Assembly (NCBI RefSeq): GCF_036850765.1
Contig: NC_089495.1
Span: forward strand, 65,262,410-65,326,409
DNA: 64,000 nt
Reading direction: 5' to 3'
Origin: Saccopteryx bilineata
Lineage: Eukaryota > Chordata > Mammalia > Chiroptera > Emballonuridae
Below, one piece after another: positions 21,830 to 34,755 of this stretch. The position numbers were made by a program, and so were the translations under genes. The notes under the pieces are model-generated. The model was not told the origin of the DNA. It ran no database searches and saw only the letters and a program-made list of their open reading frames with translations. The stretch's first letter is position 1. The number at the start of each line of letters is the position of its first letter.

Positions 21830-23163
21830 AATTTCTAAAGATTAATGTTAATCAGAGTCAGCATCAAATAACCCTTAACAGTTCTGGGCATTTCTTTTTT
21901 TCTAGTGGCTACTGTCTAGTGTCTAGAGTCTAGTGCTGCAAGATGAATTTGTGGTGTGCAGCAAAGATTGTGTTAGAGGTTACTTCTACAAAGATTCTAG
22001 ATTTTCCCTATACTAAAGTTGTCCTAATCTGTGATTGAGTTTTAAGCATTTAAACTGTGTAAAAAACCAAAGATCCTTTATCTATTAGCTCCAGTGTTTG
22101 TACCTACCAATCAGATTTCTAATAAGATTATAATTTCATTATTTGGCAGTTTATGTGTGAAACAACAATTTAGCATTCTTTTTTATTTTTTGTATATTTC
22201 TGGACCTTGTGACCAATTGGCCATACCCACAAATGCCTGCCGAGTTAACTCTCTAAATTCTTTCATTATTTCCTTATAATTGTGACTTATTTTGATAAAT
22301 GCTCTCATATCCTTTGAAAGTAAGCAGTTGCAATCTGACCTCAACTACTCTGAAATTCTTTAGTTTGAGTTTCCACCTGTTTCTAGCTAAAAACTTATCC
22401 TTGCTTATAAAAATCAGCATAAGAAAATAATATTATAAAATTATAATTTAACTTTTAAACTACTTTCTATAACTAGAATATGTTGGGATCACAATTTTAT
22501 AGGTATAAAGATAATGAGCAGTCTTGGGTTTGGGTTTCAGAGGAACATATGATTGTAAGGCAAACACCCCTGGTACAGTCCTTGAAAACTGTTATCCAGG
22601 GAAGGCTAATTTTCTCAAAAAGTGAGGCAAAGTCTGTCTGACAAGGGAGTTTCAAGGACATCTGATGTTTCCCAACTGTTCACATTCCACATCTCTAAGC
22701 AGCCCTCCTTCCTAGCCACTGGCTTTATATTAGCATAGAAGACCCAGTGATGTTGAGTATATTATTGATGCCACAATTCAGAAACTCTCAAAAAGTTCTG
22801 AGATTGATTTTAATTTTGACCTTTGAATACAATCCATAAAGGTTTCTTTTAACATTACCCTCAAGGCATTTAATATTTTATTTGTATTCTAACTTAGTTA
22901 TTTTTAGTCATCAATTTTTTCCCCTCTGGGACTATTTTATATGGTTACAAATTAACAGTGTCCTGTTCTCATTCATCAAAATATTTCCTCATTCAGGCCA
23001 TAAATGTACAAGCAATCAAATCTCAGAATCTCTTTCTTTTGAAAGACTCTTTCTCAGGCCATTTTCAACACTAATTCACAATCTGAAACAGATGGTAACT
23101 CAAACTAAACTATTTGGAGTGTCTAGTAAAGAAAATATTTACAAATGCTAGAGCCGAATTTAG
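21830..23163. other. Unassigned sequence
   Basis: No gene was recognised. A short run of imperfect TCTAG(T/A)GT repeats occurs at 21901-21937. Confidence 0.5.
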
Positions 23164-23174
23164 AAGATCTACGT

Positions 23175-23540
23175 GCCCTGGCTGGTTGGCTCAGTGGTAT
23201 AACATCAGTCCACCACGTGGATGTCCCGGGTTCAATTCTCCGTCAAGATACACAGGAGAAGTGAACTTCTGCTTCTCCACCCACCCCTCGCCTTTCTCTC
23301 TCTCTCTCCCTCTTCCCCTCCAGCAGCCATGGCTTGATTGGTTTGAGCACATTACCCCAGGTGCTGAGGATGGCTTTGTGGAGCCCCTGCTTCAGGTGCT
23401 AAAATAGCTCTGCTGTGAGCATGGCCCCAGATTGGCAGAGCATTGGCCCCAGATAGGGGTTGTCTGATGGATCCTGGCTGGGATGCATGTGGTAGTCTGT
23501 CTCTCTATTGCCCTTCCTCTCACTTGAAAAAATAGGAGGA
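23175..23540 (+). mobile_element. tRNA-derived SINE, type A, older subfamily
   Basis: The head GCCCTGGCTGGTTGGCTCAG has a diverged acceptor arm. The body shares ATTGGTTTGAGCAC and AGCATGGCCCCAGA segments with the copy at 30773-31157, forming a distinct older subfamily. An approximate duplication, AAGATCTAC/AAGATCCAT, flanks it. Confidence 0.88.
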
Positions 23541-23553
23541 AAAAGATCCATAT

Positions 23554-24889
23554 ATGGAATTTTCAGTACTTTATAGATAGAAAGAGAAGGGTACCATTAT
23601 TTACTGAAGGACAAGAAAAAGTTTAATGGGACTTGAATAGTATGGGGTGACCTTTACAACACATGAGCTTGTGTGGCACTTGATTAAAGTTGAAATCAGG
23701 CCTAGACAAAAAGGTCACAAGATAAAGACTTTGCTTTTCAGGAGATAAGAGTTTTTATATTCAAAATGGAAAGATTTATTTTGATATGTTTGATAAAAAC
23801 AATATTTCTATCTTGAAACACATGTTTTATTTATATATGTATACACTTTTGCATAAAGTGTTATTTTAAAAATAAATTTTCTCTATTTTACACATGAATT
23901 ATGATTATTTTAACAATAATTCTCAGTTCATTTCCCATGAAACCTTCAAAATCATACTAACTTAGGTTTCCAAAGAGTTGTATAATAGTAAAGGTTTTAT
24001 AATATTCTGTAAGATTCTCTTTCCTTTTGTTGTGAATTATTTAAAATTTCCTTTGAAATTTTTAATGGGTTTCTTTCCCCATTTATCTAAACTGTTTTGA
24101 ATATTCCAAGCACTGTTTATTTTAGTAAAGGTAAAACAAACAAACAAAAACTAAGAAGCTTAGTTCTTGTAATACTTGATTGGCTACAAGTATTACAAAG
24201 GGAGCCCTTTTTAACCAAACCAGGGAGGACAATTTGAGAACTGAAAGATAAATCAAAATATGTGCACACAAGGTCTAACCAGGCATAAACATATTACCTA
24301 TTTACTGAGACTAGTCTGACTTCCCATAAAATAGAGCTAAATGAGAATGTAATAACAAAGTAAACTTATCGACGAACTTTCATAAAATTATTAAATCCAG
24401 TTTGTTGCTCTTATTACTACATATGATTCAATATCACTAGTTTAGAGATCACAGTTATGTATTCTGTAACCAAATATATAATCAATCCCGTACTTTCATC
24501 TCTTGCCAAACTCTTATTACAGTTAAAAGGACTGTTCCCCTGCAGCTTCTGTACATCTTGTACATTTGAACATGAAGAATAAGCATAAGCAGGAAATGTG
24601 TGCACCTTGGTCTCTCCCGCATTCTACTACTTCCACCACTCTGACACTTGCAGTTTTGATTCTTGCTCAAGGCCAAGAGGACTATCTATGATATCTGTGT
24701 GATATCTGCTTATGGGAATCCGTGTTCACTTGTTATATGAAACAAAAACTCTAATTTATAAGTTACTTCTTAGCTTCAGTTCCTATAATGACCAAGTAAA
24801 CAAATTCTCACTTTTGGATATGTTAGCTCCTGAGGAGTTGCTGACCTTCAAGTACAGACTCAGCTGGCTGACACATATCCCTCCTCAGC
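23554..24889. other. Unassigned AT-rich sequence
   Basis: No gene or element was recognised. It contains the perfect inverted repeat annotated at 24151-24198. Confidence 0.5.
24151..24198. repeat. Paired hairpins with a perfect 12-bp inverted repeat
   Basis: TTGTAATACTTG (24167-24178) and CAAGTATTACAA (24187-24198) are exact reverse complements around an 8-base loop. They are preceded by a smaller hairpin, CTAAG-AAG-CTTAG (24151-24163). No flanking signature of a known MITE was found. Confidence 0.85.
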
Positions 24890-24900
24890 AAAGAACTCTT

Positions 24901-25294
24901 TTTATTTATTTATTATTTATTATTTTTATTTTTGTATTTTTCTGAAGTTGTAAATGGGGAGGCAGTAAGACAGATTCCCGCATGTGCCCAACCCGGATCG
25001 ACCCAGCATGCCCACCAGGGGGCGATGCTCTGCCCATCTGGGGCGCTGCTCCGTTGTAACCAGAGCCATTCTAGCACCTGAGGCAGAGGTCACAGAGCCA
25101 TCCTCAGTGCCCGGGCCAACTTTGCTCCAATGGAGCTTTGGCTGCAGGAGAGGAAGAAAGAGACAGAGAGAAAGGAGAGGGGGAGGGGCGGAGAAGCAGA
25201 TGGGTGCTTCTCCTGTGTGCCTTGGCCGGGAATCAAACCCGGGACTCTTGCACGCCAGGCCGATGCTCTACCACTGAGCCAACCGGCCAGGGCC
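24901..25294 (-). mobile_element. tRNA-derived SINE, type A
   Basis: This is a full-length antisense copy. Its head GGCCCTGGCCGGTTGGCTCA on the minus strand ends near 25294, and its T-rich tail complement is at 24901-24935. The exact target duplication AAGAACTCTT lies at 24891-24900 and 25295-25304. Confidence 0.96.
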
Positions 25295-25304
25295 AAGAAC
25301 TCTT

Positions 25305-25772
25305 AACCCCTTTTTAAAATTCCTTTTCTCTATTTTTTTGTTTACCTTCCCCCCTTTTACTTCCTGATAAAACCCCTGCCTGCTCCAAAAGGGAAATATG
25401 GGTTTTTGAAGACAGGAGTCTCCCATCTTCTCAGGTTGCCAGCACCTGAATAAACTTTTTTCCTTCTAATCAACACTTGTGTTGTGCAACTGGTTTTCAT
25501 GGTGATAGGTAGCCAGACCTATGGGTCATTTTTTCAGTCCCAAAGGCACTGTTAAGACAATTCTGAGACTAGTACTGAAAATGTGACCCTGCTATATTTG
25601 AAAAATTGATACATACCAACCTACCTTTCACTTTTCAATAAAATAGTTACTAAAATTATTTTCTTAATTTTAATTAAATAAATTTTCTTCTGAGATTTTT
25701 TTTTATTATTTACTGATATTTTTGCCAGAGGTAACTACACTCAAATCTGACATACTTAGATTCTACAGGTTG
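25305..25772. other. Unassigned sequence
   Basis: No gene or repeat was recognised. Confidence 0.5.
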
Positions 25773-25782
25773 CTCATCTTTT

Positions 25783-26057
25783 TTATTTTTTATGTGAGAG
25801 GTGGGGACATAGAGAGACATGCGTGATATCTGGGACCGTACTTGAGTCAGGGACTATGTTTAAGTGCCTGACTCTAATGTTTAAACCAACTAAGCAATGG
25901 GCTTATGCTTGGACCAATCGAGCTGCTGTCTGCAGGAAGGAGAGAGGGAGGGGAAGAGAAGCAGATGGTCCCCTCTCCTGTGTGCCCTGACTGGGAATCA
26001 AACTTGGATGTCCATACTCTAGGCTGATGGCTCTATCCACTGAGCCACCAGTGAGGA
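25783..26057 (-). mobile_element. Diverged tRNA-derived SINE, type A-like
   Basis: On the minus strand the head reads TGGCTCAGTGGATAGAGCCA, then GATTCCCAGTCAGGGCACAC, followed by a shortened, degraded body. An approximate duplication, CTCATCTT/CTCATCCT, flanks it. It is older than its neighbours. Confidence 0.8.
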
Positions 26058-26424
26058 TCTCATCCTCTTTAATTAACTCAATATAATTACTCTAAAATTT
26101 TAATTTTTAAACTCCATACTACAATGGAAGTTAGTTACTAAAGGTTTTTTGCTGATTTTCTCAGAAAAAAATATAATTGCAATTTATCTTCAAAGTGAAA
26201 ACACTACATTATAAATATTTAAAAAATTATTAGCAAATATTGTCAAGTAAAATCAGTATTTCTAAGTAAACAGAATCAGACAAGACTTGAAAAGGCTAAA
26301 TATATACTTAGTAATTTCTTTGTTATCAAAAAGAGACAATGCCTGCATATAATCTAGACTTTAGTTAACATAATATTGATAGTTTCTCTTGTTCTCATGA
26401 CATAGATGTTAAAAAATTAATAAG

Positions 26425-26750
26425 GCTGACCAGGCAGTGGCGCAATGGAAGGACATCAGTCTGGGATGCAGAGGTCTCTGGTTTGAGTGTGGGATCATAG
26501 ACATGAACCCGCTGTCACTAACTTGAGCCCAAAAGTCACAGGCTTGATTGAGCCCAAGGCCACCAGCTTGAGCAAGAGGTCAAATGTTCTGCTGTAGCGC
26601 CCCATCAAGACACATATGAGAATGCAATCAATGAACAACTGAGGTCCTGAAACAAAGAATTGATGCTTCTCATCTCTCTCCGTTCTTGCCTTTCTGTCTC
26701 TATCTATCCCCCTCTCTGTCTCTCTCTATCTCTGTCAAAAACAAAATAAA
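26425..26750 (+). mobile_element. tRNA-derived SINE, type B
   Basis: The head GCTGACCAGGCAGTGGCGCA is followed by repeated CTTGAGCCCAA motifs and the CACATATGAGAATGCAATCAA segment. A TCTCTCT run and an A-rich tail end it. Boundaries are approximate because the flanks are A-rich. Confidence 0.9.
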
Positions 26751-28201
26751 AAAAATAGAAAAATAAAAAGGTGGTAAACTACTGGTTTATTTGTAATAAA
26801 AGAACAATGTTTTAGTGTCTATATTTTTGTGTGAAATAAATTATATTAACCTCATACTTTCATGAGAAAATTCAGGTATGAATAAAATATGCATCCTTAC
26901 ATATACATAGTTTTAAATATTTAACTAAAACATTTTAATGTTCATATTATTTAATTATTGATTATTTAATTATTTTAAATATTTAAAATTATTGAATTTT
27001 AATTATTATTCAAAACTAATTTGAATATTAAACTCTTTCTATTAAACAAGTTAACAATGGATGAACACAAGAATAGTTATAGAAGCTTTAAAGAGGATCT
27101 AAAAGTGGTTGGAAAGATTTCAAAAATAGCTGCATCTTGGCTTCAAATTAATTATTCATTGTTGCGAAGCCAATGCCAATCAAGCATCAATGAAGAAAAT
27201 AACATTTTGCTGTTTTACTGATAAGTTACTTTTCTATTTTCAATTTTGTAAGAAATAATTGCTAACTTTGAGGAAAAAAAATATGTCTTCTTCAAACTGA
27301 AGTCACCTTGAATCATTACAAACTCTTTCTGGTCTTTTATTTACATATTTACTTCAGAACCTACAATGCCTTTTAACTCTTCACAAAACAAATTGCTACT
27401 TCCCTATAGTTGCTTAAAGGAAAGTTGTGAAATATACATAATATCTCATAATAATGTATATAATAAACAAAAAACAAGCAAAACACTATTTCTTTCTCCC
27501 TATCAACTTAAGCTCTGTTCTTTAGGACATATATTTTTTTTAATTTCAGCATAATTTTTGCTGCCATGATCAATGTCTGAAATTGTAGTTATGTGTGTTT
27601 AAATTGAAAATATCTTTTGCAAAATATGAGTATCAGTTGTTGGAGTACACTAGATTGGATCAAATTAATCAACTGTGAGTGATTTTCTCTCTCAACAGAG
27701 CATAAAAATATACATACAAGGTCAACTCACTCTTTAATCTTCTGTACTATTCTAACCATAAAACTTCAAAAACAGACTCAATATTCTGCAGTGATTATTT
27801 AGAAGCTTGAGTTGATTAAAAAATATTATTTTATCTGTACTTCAATTCACATATATAGGTAAACATAAATTGTCTAGCAAAATTAAGAGTGAAATAAGGA
27901 GAACACATTTTAACAAATAATATAAAACATCTTCTGAACATCTTAGCATTTATTATCATAGGCAGGATTGTAATAACTCTAAAAAAACATTTCCATATAA
28001 TTAACAGTCATGTTTCTTTTATTTAAATTAATAATTATAATTATATTACTATCCAATTAAATATTATAATTCTGTACAAAGCTTTTACTCTGCTTTACAT
28101 TTTACTTTAGCACACAATTGATAACTACAGCTGAATCTGTAGAGAAGACACAATCTGGGGTTGGGTAAATTGGCAACATTTTATGTCATTCAGTTATGGA
28201 G
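26751..28201. other. Unassigned AT-rich sequence
   Basis: No gene or element was recognised. The sequence is strongly A+T-rich, with TTTAATTATT-like runs at 26930-27010. Confidence 0.5.
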
Positions 28202-28331
28202 CAGAGCAGGGATGACTTCAAGCACAGTGATATGGGTGGAACATAGGGACAAAACTGCATGGAAGACAGAGCAGAGATGACCTCAAACACAGTGGTAAGG
28301 GTAGAACGTAGAGACAAAGTGAATGGGAGAT
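28202..28331. repeat. Two-copy 65-bp tandem repeat
   Basis: Two diverged copies (28202-28266 and 28267-28331) start CAGAGCAGGGATGACTTCAA and CAGAGCAGAGATGACCTCAA. Identity is roughly 80% with a one-base gap. The stretch is richer in G and C than its surroundings, and no repeat family was recognised. Confidence 0.8.
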
Positions 28332-28639
28332 AACCCCAATAAACACAGGTTCTTTTTTGGAAAGTGAGAAGTAGTATCTACAGTACAGTCAGGTAAGAAG
28401 CTATTTTGATTTACTACTTCTTCATGATTGTACTACAACTTTAATATCTTAAGTAATAGATTTGTATTCTGGTATCAACTTTACCTTTTCAAAACAAATA
28501 TTTATCAAATGTTTGCATATCATTTATTATGGTCTGGGAATTATTTTATATATTTTAAGAATATTTATTTAATTATACCCATAAAAGCCTTTGAAGAGGA
28601 TAATATTTTATTTTTATTTTACTGATAACTACATCATAT
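28332..28639. other. Unassigned sequence
   Basis: Nothing was recognised between the tandem repeat and the next SINE. Confidence 0.5.
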
Positions 28640-28655
28640 AAAAGTAATAATGATT

Positions 28656-29047
28656 GGCCCTGGCCGGTTAGCTCAGCAGTAGAGCGTCGGCCTGGCGTGC
28701 GGGGGACCCGGGTTCGATTCCTGGCCAGGGCACATAGAAGAAGCGCCCATTTGCTTCTCCACCCCCCACCCCTCCTTCCTCTCTGTCTCTCTCTTCCCCT
28801 CCCGCAGCCAAGGCTCCATTGGAGCAAAGATGGCACGGGCGCTGGGGATGGCTCCTTGGCCTCTGCCCCAGGCGCTGGAGTGGCTCTGGTCGCGGCAGAG
28901 CGACGCCCCGGAGGGGCAGAGCATCGCCCCCTGGTGGGCAGAGAGTCGCCCCTGGTGGGCGTGCCGGGTGGATCCCGGTCCGGCGCATGCGGGAGTCTAT
29001 CTGACTGTCTCTCCCGGTTTCCAGCTTCAGAAAAGTACAAAAAAAAA
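28656..29047 (+). mobile_element. tRNA-derived SINE, type A, young copy
   Basis: The copy is full length with many retained CpGs and a long A-tail. A 16-bp exact target duplication, AAAAGTAATAATGATT, lies at 28640-28655 and 29048-29063. The long perfect duplication and CpG retention suggest one of the most recent SINE insertions here. Open frames across it on both strands (up to 205 codons) are artefacts of the GC-rich body. Confidence 0.97.
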
Positions 29048-29063
29048 AAAAGTAATAATGATT

Positions 29064-29470
29064 TTATAAAGCACATGAAGTAGCAGATTTGGGATTCCTG
29101 AATCCATGATTTTAAACCCTTGTCTCTCAGATTAAATAATTTTACTCTTACAGTACAAACAAAAAGAATTGACATGAGCTTTAGAACCAAAGGCTCACAT
29201 GAGCCTTGTCACTGTGCACTATTTCATCCTCATATCACACTATATCCTCCACAAATTTCTATATTTGGTGGATCTTTTAATTTCTAGAATCCTTCATGTT
29301 CTCTCTCACCTTGGTGGGTTAATATGCTATTCCTCCTTTCCATTGCATTCTTCTCAAAGTCCTTACAAAATGATGATTTCTATGCATTTGTCTAACATAT
29401 AGAATCAAAAATCACTTCTAAGAATAGTCTTTAAAGAAAAGTTCTGATTCTTACTCTAATAGGTTTTATT
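29064..29470. other. Unassigned sequence
   Basis: No gene or repeat was recognised. The interval 29190-29400 is C/T-rich and could be old LINE2-like sequence, which I cannot support. Confidence 0.45.
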
Positions 29471-29479
29471 TTATTTTTA

Positions 29480-29823
29480 TTTTATTTTATTTATTTATTT
29501 AATTTATTTTTTTTACAGAGAGTGAGAGTCAGAGAGAAGGATAGATAGGGACAGACATTCAGGAACGCAGAAAGATGAGAATCATCAGTTTTTCATTGTG
29601 GCACTTTAATTGTTCCTTGATTGCTTTCTCATATGTGCCTTGACTATGGGCCTTCAGCAGACTGAATGACCCCTTGCTTGAGTCAGCAACCTTGGGTCCA
29701 ACCTGGTGAGCTTTTGCTCAAACCAGATGAGCCCGCACTCAAGCTGGCGACCTCGTGGTCTCGAACCTGGGTCCTCCGCATCCCAGTCCGATGCCCTATC
29801 CACTGCGCTGTCGCCCAGTCAAG
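29480..29823 (-). mobile_element. tRNA-derived SINE, type B
   Basis: On the minus strand the head reads TTGACTGGGCGACAGCGCAG, then TGGATAGGGCATCGGACTGG. The GAGCAAGGGGTCATTC-like and CACATATGAGAAAGCAATCAA segments follow. The tail complement is T-rich (TTTTA repeats, 29463-29513). A blurred TTTTATTTTTAT duplication flanks it. Confidence 0.92.
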
Positions 29824-30130
29824 CAAGTTTTATTTTTATAGATTTATATAAATAGTTTCATTAACTTAATAATGTAAATCTAAATTGTAATTATGCATTG
29901 ACTAAATGGAGTGCACTTTATGACGGCAACAATTATTTGCCTAACACTAATATATCCTAATAAACTTAATATATTGTAAGCACTCAGTTGATATATAATT
30001 ATAGCAAAACACTGGATATTTTGCCACCAGATATTATTATTAGAAAGAAAATATTTGAGCAATATTTTAACTTCTGGGTAATATAGTGAAGATACTCAAA
30101 ACACTAAACTAATATGTTATAAGCATCCTT

Positions 30131-30214
30131 ATGTTTATTACAGCATTATTCACAATAGCTCAGATGTAGAAGCAACCCAAGTGCCTATCAACAGACAGTT
30201 GGATAAAGAATATA

Positions 30215-30257
<43 letters not shown>

Positions 30258-30720
30258 GGAATGTTACTTGGCCATGAAAAATAATAAAATTTTACCATTT
30301 GTGACAACATGGATGGAGCTAGAGTCTAATATGCCAAGTGAAATAAGTCAGAGAAAGGAAAATACCATATGTTTTCACTTGTATATGAAATCTAAATAAC
30401 AAAATAAACAAAACAGTAAGAACTTCATTAATAAAGAGAACAAACAAATTTGCCTGATGAGAAGGGATTTGGGGACTGAGTGTAAAAGGTGAATAGATTA
30501 AGAAGTATAGTTAGTTACAAAATAGTCATGGGAATGTAAGGCCAGCATAGGAAATATAGTCAATAATATTGTAATAACTATGTATGGTGCCAGGTGAGTT
30601 CTGGAAATATCAGAAGGAGTACTTTATAAAGTGTATGATTATCTGACCACTATGCTGTACACCTAAAACTAATATATAATGATACTAAAATTCAACAGTA
30701 GTTGAAAAATAAAAAAAAAA
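30131..30720 (+). mobile_element. Old L1 3' end, sense
   Basis: It begins in the distal part of ORF2 (TACAGCATTATTCACAATAGC, TGGATAAAGAAT), continues through the C-terminal coding remnant (ATGGATGGAGCTAGAG, AAATAAGTCAGA) and a 3' UTR, and ends in an A-rich tail at about 30720. A (CA)20 tract sits inside the coding remnant. It is 5' truncated and inactive. Confidence 0.88.
30216..30255. repeat. (CA)20 microsatellite
   Basis: An uninterrupted CA run lies within the L1 remnant, at the usual TATAC-rich site of the ORF2 tail. Confidence 0.97.
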
Positions 30721-30772
30721 TATTTTAGTTCAAAAATAGATTTAACAATATATTTATTTTAAAAAATAATGA

Positions 30773-31157
30773 GCCCTGTTTGGTTGGCTCTGTTTTAGTG
30801 TCAATCTAGCATGTGAATGTCCTGGGCTAAATTCCTGGTCAGGGCACACGGGAGAAGTAACCATCTTCTTCACCCATCCCCTTTCCCCTTCTTTCTCTCT
30901 CACTTTCATTCCTTCTTGCAACCATTGACTGATTGGTTTAAGTGCATTGGCCGGGCACTAAAGAAGGCTCCGTGTAGCTTCCGCCTCAGGAGTTGAAAAT
31001 AGCTTGGTTGCGAGCATGGCCCCAGATGAACAGAGCATTGGCCCCAGACAGAGGTTGTTGGGTGGATGCTGGTTGAGTTGCATGCAAGAGTTTGTCTCTC
31101 TGTCTCACTTCCTTTCACTTGAAAAAAAAAAAAAAGTATTGTAAAATAAAAAATAAG
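30773..31157 (+). mobile_element. tRNA-derived SINE, type A, older subfamily
   Basis: The degraded head GCCCTGTTTGGTTGGCTCTG, the GATTGGTTTAAGTGCATTGG body segment and an A-rich tail are present. AAATAATG repeats at about 30763-30770 and 31158-31165 may be the target duplication. It shares diagnostic bases with the copy at 23175-23540. Confidence 0.87.
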
Positions 31158-31165
31158 AAATAATG

Positions 31166-34100
31166 GTACACTGATTTTTTTTTTACCTCTTATGTGATAT
31201 CATAAGGCCAAACTGTCAGTTTTTTTTTTCCACAGCATTATGACCATTTGTGCAATAATTTGATTTGGATAAAGAAATTCTATATAAATGTCTATGTCAT
31301 TTTTCTCCTGGCATATACATACTATAGGTCTTATATTATTGGCTCAAATTTTATCTACAGTTAAAGAAAATAAAAATCCAGAAGACATTTTTATTGAGTA
31401 AATCATTCCTGATTATGAGTATTTGGTGTATATATTCAGAAAAAAAAATCTTTAGTAAAGGCAGTGATTCTTTAAAAAAACAAAAGTACATAAAAATATG
31501 AAACAATACTCAGAAATATTCAACATATAACAGATTGTCTGACATGGTGTGTCTGCCAACTTGATCTCATACCCTCCAAGTTGTAATATTTTCTAGTTCT
31601 ACCTAAAATCTATTTTTTTCCCTTTACCACAGTACTAAATTTATATTGTGTACCTAATCTATTCAAAGTACAGACTGTTTACGTTAGATCTTTTTGTTTG
31701 TTTTACTGTGATGTGTTACTACATCCTGGAAAAGAATATAAGTAGATATAATGTGTGAAATTTCCTGGTGTGTGGACTCTGCTTTTTATTTCCCTAATTT
31801 ATTTATTTATTTATTTTTTTTTTGCCTTTCCACTGGCTGCTATAATCACCAGGTAGTCAGCCATCTTGCACTGTGTGAGTGAAAGATATTTCATAGAGAT
31901 TGTGAAGTCAGAGTATGGATAAAATTAACCTCAAGATCATTTCATGTTATGGCCTGCCTTACTAGCTCAAATTTTTACATGATGAGAAATGGTTTTCCAC
32001 TTTTAAGCCACTCTTCTTTTGGGTCTTTATTACAATCAACTGATGTCATAATCTAACTAAGCCCTTTCCCATTAAGAGGTTTGCAAGTTAACAATAAAAA
32101 GGTATACATGCATTTGGTTAAATATTGTCCTTGAAGCAATTCAGAACATTCCAAGCTAGGATTTAGTAAAAATTTTTATTTACTTAGTCATTAATCTACC
32201 TATAATTAATCACTAGAGTACTATTTTTTTTTGCTTATGTAAACTTTTCTCAGAATTTTTACTTAATATGTTATCCTCAGAATTCTGTTTCAATAGTCTT
32301 GGATTTTTATAATACATAAATTCAGTAGGTATTAAAAAATTTAACTTTGAAAGTAAATTTTACCCATCCTCCGAGTCCAAAACTATTAATTAAATTTGAG
32401 AAATGTACAATAAAAAATTATCTTTCAATTTAGGATAAATGTCTTGGATGTGCTGCAATAGACAGAGAAGGAGACAGATGTATGTGGATTTAGTTATACT
32501 GTCACTCAAGCATAAACTCTGATGTCTCATACTTAGTATATATCTCAGTCATTTTTCTTATAAAACAAGCTATGCAAGGATTTGTTGATGTAACTGCTTA
32601 AGAGGAAGCAAATTTTCTTTTAGGCATTTTTAAAAGTATAAAATGTAATAAAAATATTTTGGCTTTTATGAAATAAGAGATATGTAACTCTACAAAGTTT
32701 AAAAATAAGGAAATAAAGATTTACTATTCTAGATATTCAATTATAAAGTAATGTATAACAAATAAGAGTAGATATATTCAAAGAAAATTTTAATATTCCT
32801 ACACAAGAAACATATTGCATTGTACTTATTAAGTTATACTGAAATAAATAGATCAATAATTATTTAACATGACATTTACATAGATGAGTCAACATTGGTG
32901 GTAGAGGTTTGAGGATAGTAGAGGCTCAAGAAATCACTGTAGGTGGATCAACAAATCTATTAACAATGAAATATAGTAGGGCTCTTGTAATCTTTAAAGC
33001 ATAGATATAAAAATAAATCTAAGACTTTTAAGGCAGTAGGTTAGCAAATATTTTAAAAGAATCAACTACCACATATACTTTTTCATAAAAGTGATGCTTT
33101 TTAAAATTCTTCTTTCTCAATTCCTTTTTTACAATCACCTTTCACTTTAAAAAAAACAAAATCATAAAAAACAAACAAAAATAAAAACCAAAAAATACAA
33201 CATATCCATTATGAAACTAAACATTATATATTTCTGGAGGCTCTAGGCACAAAGAAGCATTTTGCTTCTAAATAAGATTATCTTTATAGCAAAAGGAGAA
33301 ATATTGAAAGAAATACCAATTGGTATTATAAAAATTACAAAATCATGGCAAGACTCTATGCTTTAGCAAATAGATAGCTACACTATAATTGGAATTTAGA
33401 AGTAGTGTGCTTTTCTTTCAGACTTTTAATAACATTTTCAATTTGATTAAAAAATTATATCATAAGTTAGAAAGTCTAACTTAGCTGATTAGACTGATTT
33501 TGGATGCTGGTCTTGCCAATTAGTACATAAGATGTATATTTTCTCTACATTGAATAAAATAAATCTGCTGTTCTAAAGCTTTAATAAAATTTTATATACT
33601 TAATGCTTATATATTATATACTATGCCAGTGATGGGATCTTTGTAATTTTATAACTTCAGGAAAACTTTAGTCATCAACGTAAAGATGTGTGATTGAGTT
33701 TATAGTTATTCTCAATTCTATTATGGAATATAGAAAGTAAAAATTCATGAACTGCCCTTTTACCATTTTGATTTTGGCAAAGGTAAATGAATGGTAATAC
33801 CATTTGTCATCTATTATTATTTACTCCAACAGAATTTGGCTGCTTGAATGTAAGTAAGAAAGAAACAGAAGACCCTATACACCCATGTTAGAACTTTTAT
33901 CAAAAAAGAATGAAATGAGGAGAAAGTAAGGTCGGGGTATGGAGAATGTTGAAATAATTATTATACATATATTAGATAGGAGGAATGGATAAGAAGAAAT
34001 TTGGGATTAAGTAGGTACATTTCTGATATTATTATATAATGTTCATAATTAAGAGAAGGGAATATGATTGGAAAGCTGATTTTAACCTTCAAAGGCCTAT

Positions 34101-34755
34101 TTTATTAGGATTCTCTGAGTAAATGTAGAGTTGCTGAAAACATGGCTAATTTATATAATACTATGATAATTTATGATCATGTGAGAATCCACTACCTGCA
34201 ATATTCACTAACACAAAAATTCTCTTAATCTTCTCTTTGTTATAGGCCTGGCAAGTTTTAAGCATTTTAAGATCTTTCAGGGTAAGAATGTAACTTCTTA
34301 AAATAAGTCTTGCCCTAAGTAACACATTTTACTTTGAAAAATCATAGTTCTCCTTTGGGAATCATGTACCCTCTGGGAGCTAAAGCATTTTATATAAATG
34401 GAATCAGTCTTAGACTTCACTTCATCATTAAAATATAACAAATATCATCCACCTGCTGGATGACAGTAGAATCATATGAAAATTTAAGTTTTTTGTGGTC
34501 CCAGTTGAAAATTTCAAAGTATAAGGGAGAACTTCAATAGAACACCTGGGCCATAAGAGTCTATATATGTTAATGGTTTTTCCAGAAAAGATAAAATTGA
34601 TATTGTTATTTTGATTCAAAATGACATTGAAGAAAGAAGATCTGCAACTGTAAAACACATAGTACTACATTTTAGTATAAAACTATAAAGAAGAAATACA
34701 AATTCCAAAATGGCTTCCTTAAGTGGTACTTTATAAAGAATACTTAAAATTCCAT
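31166..34755. other. Unassigned AT-rich sequence, about 3.6 kb
   Basis: This is one of the longest stretches with no recognisable transposable element. No exon, splice pattern or RNA gene was supported. (TTTA)n lies at about 31797-31817. Confidence 0.5.

Noticed and set aside
28573..29190. 205-codon minus-strand open frame, the longest outside L1
   Set aside because: It lies almost wholly over a type A SINE. Equivalent Arg/Pro/Gly-rich frames appear over other type A copies (14332-14772, 21379-21828, 46466-46891, 53456-53875), so it is a by-product of the GC-rich SINE body.
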